From Prevotella sp. (GTDB lineage Bacteria; Bacteroidota; Bacteroidia; Bacteroidales; Bacteroidaceae), in the NCBI GenBank assembly GCA_021204605.1, contig JAJPZD010000160.1, positions 1 through 10,016 of the forward strand: a DNA stretch of 10,016 bases, in the 5' to 3' direction. Shown one piece after another: positions 4,701 through 10,016 of the stretch (within the stretch, counting starts at the first letter, position 1; each line of letters starts with the position of its first letter). The position numbers were made by a program, and so were the translations under genes. Under the pieces are notes generated by a model. That model was not told the DNA's origin and did not search any database. It saw nothing but the letters and a program-made list of their open reading frames with translations.

Positions 4701-6857
4701 ATGAGGGTCCTGATAGAAGAATACCAGTATGAGTTATCCGATGTTAGGGATGAGCTTGAGGGTATAGAAGCCATGACGAATATCGAGGGCAAGGTGTCGA
4801 TACAGTATGTCGGTTATTACTACAACGTCAAGTTGCGAGACTGCGTGTTTATACTACCCAAGGTGTTGCTAAAGGGCGGAGAGTTGGCGGGCGACGGTCC
4901 GGAGATGGTTTTCGGCAGGCACCGGCCGGAGGACATTATAAACCTCGATGGTAGCGAGGTGTTAAGCAAGGAGGAGAAGGACTTCATCTATAAGTTCGCA
5001 GTGTGGATATACCGTGCCATTGTGGTTTACAAGAACGACAAGGGCAACGACACGACGATAGTATATTATCAGAACATCGCCCATGTGGGAAGTGGTCGGC
5101 GCAGGCTTAGCAACACCTATTTAGACATCTTGCTGTCGTTGATACAGTTCAACCACGACAACCGGAATTTCATTTTTTTCATACTGAGGAACATACATTC
5201 CGGCTACAACAAGATCAACTGGACGCGCACGATAGGCACGACGGGTGCGATAGTGCAAGGCGGCCGTCCTGTGTATCTTAATCCAGTGAACAGGAAGCGT
5301 CAGGTGAACTTCGACGAGGAGCTGTTGGTGATATTCTTCTCGATACTTAACTACATAGGAGACACCTACGGTTTTGCGAAGGACATAGACTGTCATTTCC
5401 AGTTGATAACGGGAAAGCAGATGGAGACATACCTGAGGGGCTACGGCACGACGCGGCTGTTGCAGATAAAATACAAGTACTTTTCCGACAAGGCATTGGA
5501 GCTGTGGCGGCTGTGCTATGCCTTTTTCGATGAGGCCCGCCAGGTATATATCAACACGGAGCAGAGGGAATACCTGTTGGTGAAGAACTTCTATATTGTA
5601 TTCGAGGCGATAATCGACGAGCTGATTGGCGACAACCCGTTGCCAGACGGTATGAAGAAGGAGCAGGAGGATGGGAAGATAGTTGACCACCTATACACCG
5701 CCAAAAGTCTTATTGACGGAGAGGCAAAGCGCACCTACTACATTGGAGACAGCAAGTATTACAAGATCGGTCATGAGCTGACGGACGAGTCAGTGTATAA
5801 GCAATACACGTACGCCCGGAACGTGATACAGTGGAACTTAGGCATTTTCGATGACGGCACGAGGCGAGCGACAGAGTTCCGCCTGCGCGATGATATTACG
5901 GAGGGCTACAACATAATCCCCAATTTTTTCATCAGTGCGAAGATGGACAGCGAGAGATTCGACTACTCCGACGATGGCATAGAGAAGACCGACCGTCGTC
6001 ATAACAAGCGCAGCAGAAGGCAGTTTGAGAACAGGCTGTTTGACCGGGACACGCTGCTGCTGTTTCACTATGACGTGAATTTCCTTTTCGTGTTGTCGTT
6101 GTATGCGCGGAACAACAGTTCACAGAAGGCGGAATGGAAGGGAAAAGTGCGGGAGATATTCCGTGGTGAGATACAAGAGTGGCTGCAGGAGAGCTATGAC
6201 TTCTACGCCATGCGTGCCCGTCCCGGAGTGGATGGTGAGGCGTATATAAAGGAGCATTTTCAGGATGTACTTGGAAAGATGTACACTCCATACGCAAGAG
6301 AGGGGATTTTCTCGTTGGCATTGGACAGGAATTATGAGGAAGAAAATGATGCGCTATTGGAAGAGCTGAGACAGAGGTTCTATGTAGAAAGGTGCCGGTT
6401 GGGTCAAGATCCGAGCGATGTTCTTCCAGAGGTCAGGAACATTGAACCTATTGTGAAAACAAAAGAATTGGCACTATGCATCACACGAGAGGGAGTACAT
6501 TTTGAGAATGCCGTTGCACAGATGAAAAAGACAGGCAAGGTGGGTATTGCCCTTAATGCGACAGGAGCCACTTTGCAATTGGTAGAAGGTTTCACAAATG
6601 CCAAATATGTGATAATCCACAACAAGAGTACACTGTACAAGGTATTCTATGTTGACGGCAAGGGTCCAAACCTTGTAGCAGGAGCGGAACAGCAGAATAT
6701 GTTCGTAACCAAGAAAGACTCTCCCCTATATTTAGTATATGGCATAGAATTAGGGATATATCCTGAAATCGGAGAGTTAGACCTATCGCCTATCACAAAA
6801 ACAGGCAAGGAAAGTTATTACCCACATCTTATCCCTATCAATTTGTTGATAAAATAA
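4701..6857 (+). CDS. McrC/LlaJI-like restriction nuclease subunit R2
   Basis: Predicted cutting subunit that pairs with R1, 718 aa. The N-terminal part (about 36-56) carries the VGYYYN...DCVFILPKVLL segment typical of LlaJI-family nucleases. A PD-(D/E)XK-type centre is visible as Asp329 (IVDHLY) and Asp350-Ser-Lys352 (YIGDSKYYK), with an acidic helix FEAIIDELIG at 301-310 before it. Residues about 585-718 form a further domain, separate from the nuclease core, that I do not recognise; it contains KYVIIHNKSTLYKVFYVDG and a PHLIPINLL end. There are 52 AC-rich bases between R1 and this ATG. The R2 frame is open back to 4629 but has no ordinary start codon there, so ATG 4701 is kept. GC is 50-60% in sampled central lines, near 40% in the C-terminal part. 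Cutting is expected to need R1 and GTP. Confidence 0.88.
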   Translation: MRVLIEEYQYELSDVRDELEGIEAMTNIEGKVSIQYVGYYYNVKLRDCVFILPKVLLKGGELAGDGPEMVFGRHRPEDIINLDGSEVLSKEEKDFIYKFAVWIYRAIVVYKNDKGNDTTIVYYQNIAHVGSGRRRLSNTYLDILLSLIQFNHDNRNFIFFILRNIHSGYNKINWTRTIGTTGAIVQGGRPVYLNPVNRKRQVNFDEELLVIFFSILNYIGDTYGFAKDIDCHFQLITGKQMETYLRGYGTTRLLQIKYKYFSDKALELWRLCYAFFDEARQVYINTEQREYLLVKNFYIVFEAIIDELIGDNPLPDGMKKEQEDGKIVDHLYTAKSLIDGEAKRTYYIGDSKYYKIGHELTDESVYKQYTYARNVIQWNLGIFDDGTRRATEFRLRDDITEGYNIIPNFFISAKMDSERFDYSDDGIEKTDRRHNKRSRRQFENRLFDRDTLLLFHYDVNFLFVLSLYARNNSSQKAEWKGKVREIFRGEIQEWLQESYDFYAMRARPGVDGEAYIKEHFQDVLGKMYTPYAREGIFSLALDRNYEEENDALLEELRQRFYVERCRLGQDPSDVLPEVRNIEPIVKTKELALCITREGVHFENAVAQMKKTGKVGIALNATGATLQLVEGFTNAKYVIIHNKSTLYKVFYVDGKGPNLVAGAEQQNMFVTKKDSPLYLVYGIELGIYPEIGELDLSPITKTGKESYYPHLIPINLLIK

Positions 6858-6968
6858 GAAACTCAAGTTTCGCAAGTATGTAAAAGACGAGGGTAAAGTA
6901 GAACAATACCTTTTATAGCCTATGCAGTGTCGAAAATAAGAACAAAAACTTGTTTCACTATCTTTTGT

Positions 6969-6999
6969 TTTGTAATTTGCGCAAGTTGCATTAACTTTG
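6969..6999 (+). promoter_or_regulatory. recR operon promoter
   Basis: TTTG (6969-6972), 19-base spacer, TAACTTTG (6992-6999), an exact match to the Bacteroidetes promoter consensus. The predicted start near 7006 leaves a leader of about 86 bases before recR. An 8-bp palindrome TTGCGCAA (6977-6984) lies in the spacer. The promoter shows that recR is transcribed on its own rather than only by read-through from the restriction operon. No terminator is seen after R2; only a GAAACT-CA-AGTTTC inverted repeat (6858-6871) without a U-tract. Confidence 0.85.
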
Positions 7000-7091
7000 C
7001 AGAAAAATCAGCTGCACTTGGGAATTATAAAGAGAGCATTCATTTCTCTTGTCGGCAAAAGATTTGCAAGGACGAAAAACAAAAGATTATA

Positions 7092-7703
7092 ATGAACCAA
7101 TATCCGTCACAACTATTTGAGAAAGCAGTTTCAGAGTTTGCGAGTCTGCCTGGTATAGGGCAGAAGACGGCATTGCGGTTAGTGCTGTTCATGCTAAGGC
7201 AGGACAAGGACAAGGTGGAGCGGTTTGCGAACACGATCAGCCAGATGCGTCAGGAGATAAAATATTGCAAGTTGTGCCACAACATCAGCGATACTGAGAT
7301 ATGCACTATCTGTTCAGCACCACGCCGAGACCATAGTATTGTCTGCGTGGTGGAAAATGTACAGGACGTGTTGGCGATAGAGAACACGCAGCAGTACAAC
7401 GGGCTGTATCATGTACTGGGAGGGATAATATCCCCTATGGACGGCATCGGGCCGGGAGATATAGAGATAGACACGTTGGTAGAGAGAGTGAAAGGAGGCG
7501 GAATAAACGAGGTGATTCTCGCCCTTAGTCCCACTATGGAAGGCGACACGACAAATTTCTATATATCCCGTAAACTCACTGGTATAGACATAAGACTGTC
7601 GGTGATAGCGAGAGGCATATCCGTGGGCAACGAGCTGGAATATACCGACGAGGTGACATTGGGTCGGTCGATAATAAACCGAATACCATTTAACAAAGCA
7701 TAA
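7092..7703 (+). CDS. recR: Recombination mediator protein RecR
   Basis: Cytoplasmic DNA repair protein of the RecFOR pathway; with RecO/RecF it loads RecA onto SSB-coated gaps. From ATG 7092 it has 203 aa, the normal RecR length. Seen in order: helix-hairpin-helix LPGIGQKTALRL at 19-30; C4 zinc finger Cys59-x2-Cys62 and Cys71-x2-Cys74; Toprim domain from about residue 82 with VVEN at 87-90; the C-terminal ISVGNELEYTDEVTL region with the GRS...R end. The frame is open further upstream to a GTG at 6927, but that stretch contains the promoter and would give an abnormal N-terminus, so it is excluded. Fourteen bases separate it from the next gene, suggesting an operon. GC content is chromosome-like. 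Confidence 0.96.
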   Translation: MNQYPSQLFEKAVSEFASLPGIGQKTALRLVLFMLRQDKDKVERFANTISQMRQEIKYCKLCHNISDTEICTICSAPRRDHSIVCVVENVQDVLAIENTQQYNGLYHVLGGIISPMDGIGPGDIEIDTLVERVKGGGINEVILALSPTMEGDTTNFYISRKLTGIDIRLSVIARGISVGNELEYTDEVTLGRSIINRIPFNKA

Positions 7704-7717
7704 AGCCGCACATCAGG

Positions 7718-8143
7718 ATGAAGAAAACGATAAACATATTGAGGGCAGAGCTTCTCGCATCCATTATCGTGGCAGTGTCAGTGGTGATAATATACGAGAC
7801 GGAGACATTGTTGCCTGGAGACCTTAGTGAAAACAAGAACGTGGAGTTTTTGCTGACATCCATTATGGAGCTGTTGACAATCTGTCTGATACCCCTTTCG
7901 CTAAGGCTGTTCAAATTCGCCAAGATACACCAAATCTTAGTTGCTACACGAGAGAAAGGGCTGAGGAAATTAGGCAGTATGAGGATGTTGTCGCTCTGCT
8001 TGCCAATGGTGGTCAACACCATATTATATTACCAATTCATGAACGTTACGTTTGGCTACATGGCGATAATAGGACTTATTTGTCTGCCTTTCATATATCC
8101 GAGCAAGGGCAGGTGCATATCCGAAACAAGAGAGAAGGAATGA
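7718..8143 (+). CDS. Small four-helix integral membrane protein, unknown function
   Basis: 141 aa with four predicted hydrophobic segments at about 9-26, 43-61, 88-105 and 111-128, a basic loop (about 63-90) between the second and third, and a charged C-terminus. The positive N-terminus (MKKTINILRAE) and basic central loop suggest both lie in the cytoplasm. No catalytic motif is visible. It follows recR by 14 bases and its TGA overlaps the ATG of the glycosyltransferase (ATGA), so it is probably co-translated with that gene and may act with it at the inner membrane. That link is inference from position only. The family is not recognised beyond 'small membrane protein of Bacteroidales'. Confidence 0.8.
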   Translation: MKKTINILRAELLASIIVAVSVVIIYETETLLPGDLSENKNVEFLLTSIMELLTICLIPLSLRLFKFAKIHQILVATREKGLRKLGSMRMLSLCLPMVVNTILYYQFMNVTFGYMAIIGLICLPFIYPSKGRCISETREKE

Positions 8144-9339
8144 AACTGTCGGTTATCATAGTAAGTTATAATGTAAAATATTACATTCAGCAGTGCATTG
8201 ACAGCGTGAGGCGAGCCATCGAAGGTATAGAAGCCAGGATTATCATTGTAGATAACCACTCAAAGGACAATACTGCGGAATATCTAAAGAAGAGGAACAA
8301 AGACATCAAGATAATAACCAGCAAGCACAACTATGGTTTCGCGCGGGCCAACAACTTAGCAATAAACCGCAGTAAAAGCGAATATGTGCTGTTGATAAAT
8401 CCGGACACCTTTGTTGGTGAAAACGCCATAAAAGAATGTCTTAAATTCATGGAAACACATGAGAAAGCGGGCGGGATAGGAGTCAGGATGCTGAAATGCG
8501 ATGGCAGTTCCGCCTTGGAGAGCCGGAGGGGTCTTCCGGTGCCAATGGTGGCATTCTACAAGATGTGCGGTCTATGCGCCAGATTTCCCCAAAGCCGGCG
8601 TTTCGGGAAATACTATATGGGTTATCTACCGTGGGACGAGGCGGAGCAGATAGAAGTGATAAGTGGAGCTTTCATCATGCTGCGGAGGGAAGCATTGAAT
8701 AAGGTAGGCGTTCTTGACGAGGACTTTTTCATGTATGGAGAGGACATAGACCTGTCGTACAGGCTATTGAAAGGCGGTTATGAGAACTGGTACGTTCCTG
8801 TGAAGATACTGCACTACAAGGGAGAAAGTACGGAGAAGTCGTCATTCAGGTACGTCCACGTATTCTATCAGGCGATGATTATCTTTTTCAGAAAGCATTA
8901 TGGTCATCTGAGCTTTTGGATAAACATCCCGATAAAGGCGGCGATATATGTGAAAGCCATGTTAGCCCTCATAAGTATGTGGTCAGAACAGATCAAGAAA
9001 ACCCTCGGTTTTTTTCCATACAAAGAAAGAACGATACCTTCATACCTGTTTTTCGGCACAGAAAGCAACTTGGCGAAATGCCGCAGTATAGCCGACCACA
9101 ACGGACTTAACGCCCAATTCTACGTATGTGATGAGGCAACTGTTCCAGATGGGCATCTCCATTTCGTTGGAGATATTGACATACACCCTGCCACCTACGC
9201 TGTGTATGACATCAGTGCGTATAAATACGGAACAATTCTTGATATTTTCTCAAAAAACGACAATCCCAACCTACTGATCGGAACATACCACCCGACCCAT
9301 GACATGATTATCACCGATAAGGAAGTAATAAGGCAATAA
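8140..9339 (+). CDS. Family 2 glycosyltransferase (rhamnosyltransferase-like)
   Basis: 399 aa, predicted inverting GT-A glycosyltransferase of the WbbL/rhamnosyltransferase-like group, acting at the cytoplasmic face of the inner membrane on cell-surface polysaccharide. Seen: LSVIIVSYN at 3-11; nucleotide-binding VDN at 37-39; YGFARANNLA at 65-74; DxD-equivalent NPDT at 87-90; GAFIMLRRE at 176-184; catalytic-type YGEDIDLSYR at 199-208. A hydrophobic stretch at about 262-281 may anchor it. Residues about 300-399 are an additional C-terminal domain opening with YLFFGTESNLAKC, resembling a Rossmann-like fold. ATG 8140 is chosen because it gives the standard N-terminus and an ATGA overlap; an in-frame ATG at 8080 would overlap the upstream gene by 64 bases and add 20 non-conserved residues. 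Sugar donor and acceptor cannot be deduced. Confidence 0.92.
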   Translation: MKLSVIIVSYNVKYYIQQCIDSVRRAIEGIEARIIIVDNHSKDNTAEYLKKRNKDIKIITSKHNYGFARANNLAINRSKSEYVLLINPDTFVGENAIKECLKFMETHEKAGGIGVRMLKCDGSSALESRRGLPVPMVAFYKMCGLCARFPQSRRFGKYYMGYLPWDEAEQIEVISGAFIMLRREALNKVGVLDEDFFMYGEDIDLSYRLLKGGYENWYVPVKILHYKGESTEKSSFRYVHVFYQAMIIFFRKHYGHLSFWINIPIKAAIYVKAMLALISMWSEQIKKTLGFFPYKERTIPSYLFFGTESNLAKCRSIADHNGLNAQFYVCDEATVPDGHLHFVGDIDIHPATYAVYDISAYKYGTILDIFSKNDNPNLLIGTYHPTHDMIITDKEVIRQ

Positions 9340-9377
9340 CATACAGGAAATGACTTTAAACCAAAAACAGCCAAGAC

Positions 9378-9890
9378 ATGGAAACACTGCCGTCCGTACA
9401 TCTTAGAGCGATGGAGCCCGAAGACCTTGACACACTTTACAGTATAGAGAACGACCCGACCTTGTGGAATGTCAGTACAACAAACGTACCCTATTCACGA
9501 TATGTCCTGTGCGAGTATGTCAGCACTTCGAAGAATGACATCTATGCCGACCGTCAGGTACGCTTGATGATTGAAGACGGTCAAGAAAACGTAGTGGGCA
9601 TCGTTGACATAATAGACTTTGATCCAAGGCACCTTAGGGCAGAGATCGGCATTGTGATAAGACAACACTTGAGAAATCATGGCTATGCATTAGCCACAAT
9701 GGAGATGGTAAAAAGATATGCGTTGGAGCTGCTTCACCTACACCAGTTGTACGTATGTATTGACAAGGAGAACATCGATTCGATAAATCTGTTTGAGAAA
9801 AGCGGCTTTGTCAAGACAAGCGAGCTTAAGGAATGGCTCTTTGATGGAAGGAACTATCACAGTGCGCTGCTCATGCAACTTTTTCTATAA
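9378..9890 (+). CDS. GNAT family N-acetyltransferase
   Basis: 170 aa, single GNAT domain of the RimJ/SpeG-like type, transferring acetyl from acetyl-CoA to an amine. Seen: strand-forming HLRAMEPEDLDTLYSIEND at 8-26; NVVGIVDIIDFD at 71-82; motif A pyrophosphate-binding loop RNHGYA (R/QxxGxG/A) at 99-104 followed by an amphipathic helix; ENIDSINLFEKSGF at 131-144, the usual GNAT C-terminal motif. It begins 38 bases after the glycosyltransferase on the same strand and is likely the last gene of the recR operon. No clear terminator follows. Substrate unknown: similarity to polyamine or ribosomal-protein acetyltransferases is only at the fold and motif level. Confidence 0.9.
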   Translation: METLPSVHLRAMEPEDLDTLYSIENDPTLWNVSTTNVPYSRYVLCEYVSTSKNDIYADRQVRLMIEDGQENVVGIVDIIDFDPRHLRAEIGIVIRQHLRNHGYALATMEMVKRYALELLHLHQLYVCIDKENIDSINLFEKSGFVKTSELKEWLFDGRNYHSALLMQLFL

Positions 9891-9906
9891 AAAGTAGGTG
9901 AAATTC

Positions 9907-9937
9907 TTGGTGATAAAGAAAAATATTAATACTTTTG
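9907..9937 (+). promoter_or_regulatory. tRNA-Asp promoter
   Basis: TTGG (9907-9910, one mismatch to TTTG), 19-base spacer, TACTTTTG (9930-9937) matching TAnnTTTG. Predicted transcript start near 9944, about 20 bases before the mature tRNA end. Confidence 0.7.
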
Positions 9938-9963
9938 CAACCGCAAATAATGGGCTGTTCGAA

Positions 9964-10016
9964 GGTGCGTTAGTTCAGTTGGTTAGAATGCCTGCCTGTC
10001 ACGCAGGAGGTCACGA
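9964..10016 (+). tRNA. tRNA-Asp (GTC), 3' end cut by window edge
   Basis: Acceptor 5' strand GGTGCGT (9964-9970), D arm with AGTTGGTTA loop, anticodon stem CCTGC (9991-9995) and GCAGG (10003-10007) around loop CTGTCAC, anticodon GTC at 9998-10000. The sequence ends in the variable/T-arm region, so the T arm and 3' acceptor strand are outside the window. tRNA genes are common integration sites, but nothing in this window shows an element inserted at this one. Confidence 0.95.

Noticed and set aside
4108..4792. Minus-strand open frames across the R1 end and R2 start
   Set aside because: They run antisense through conserved McrB motifs and show no recognisable protein features.
5121..5690. 189-codon open frame on the minus strand inside R2
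   Set aside because: It lies wholly antisense to a gene with clear nuclease motifs, has atypical composition and no promoter; a shadow of GC-rich codons in R2.
5838..6321. Two overlapping minus-strand open frames inside R2
   Set aside because: Antisense shadows with low-complexity, Ser/His/Thr-rich translations and no start context.
6927..7091. Extended N-terminus of recR from a GTG at 6927, resembling a lipoprotein signal peptide (VICASC)
   Set aside because: A perfect promoter lies inside it (6969-6999), RecR is cytoplasmic and normally about 200 aa, and ATG 7092 gives exactly that length with the conserved start of the protein.
8080..8139. Upstream ATG start for the glycosyltransferase
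   Set aside because: It would overlap the membrane protein gene by 64 bases and add 20 residues that look like shadow coding; ATG 8140 gives the standard GT2 N-terminus and an ATGA junction.
1..10016. CRISPR array, insertion sequence or prophage genes
   Set aside because: No regularly spaced direct repeats, transposase, integrase or phage structural gene found on either strand.

Overview
The window looks like chromosome of a Bacteroidales bacterium (Bacteroides/Prevotella/Muribaculaceae-type; species not determinable). Three independent promoters match the Bacteroidetes sigma-ABfr pattern (TTTG, 19-base spacer, TAnnTTTG), starts generally lack a Shine-Dalgarno, and the right end is a run of housekeeping-type genes (recR, a small membrane protein, a family 2 glycosyltransferase, a GNAT acetyltransferase) followed by tRNA-Asp.

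Layout: (1) 1-520: homopolymer C/T tracts, a GC-rich hairpin-rich segment, a doubtful small ORF (226-426) and a clear intrinsic terminator (486-520). (2) 521-811: AT-rich non-coding DNA ending in a perfect promoter (704-734) with two back-to-back 12-bp palindromes over the -7 element and the start of the transcript. (3) 812-6857: a four-gene LlaJI-type restriction-modification operon made of two cytosine-C5 DNA methyltransferases (M1, M2), a McrB-like AAA+ GTPase (R1) and a McrC/LlaJI-like PD-(D/E)XK nuclease subunit (R2). (4) 6969-9890: a recR promoter and a probable four-gene operon recR - membrane protein - GT2 - GNAT. (5) 9907-10016: promoter and the 5' part of tRNA-Asp, cut by the window edge.

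How the R-M genes should work: M1 and M2 probably each methylate one strand of an asymmetric target. R1 reads the unmodified target through its N-terminal domain and hydrolyses GTP in its AAA+ domain; R2 docks on the R1 ring and cuts. M1/M2 overlap by 4 bases and M2/R1 by 8, so expression is probably coupled, methyltransferases first.

The most interesting observation is a mosaic boundary inside R1. M1, M2 and the first ~200 codons of R1 are very AT-rich (about 30% GC in sampled lines). Just before the Walker A motif the composition rises to 42-48% and then to 50-60% in R2, similar to recR. The AT-rich block is exactly the set of parts that read the DNA target, and the host-like block is the motor and nuclease. 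This suggests specificity exchange by cassette replacement. GC figures are hand counts on sample 60-base lines, not a full computation.
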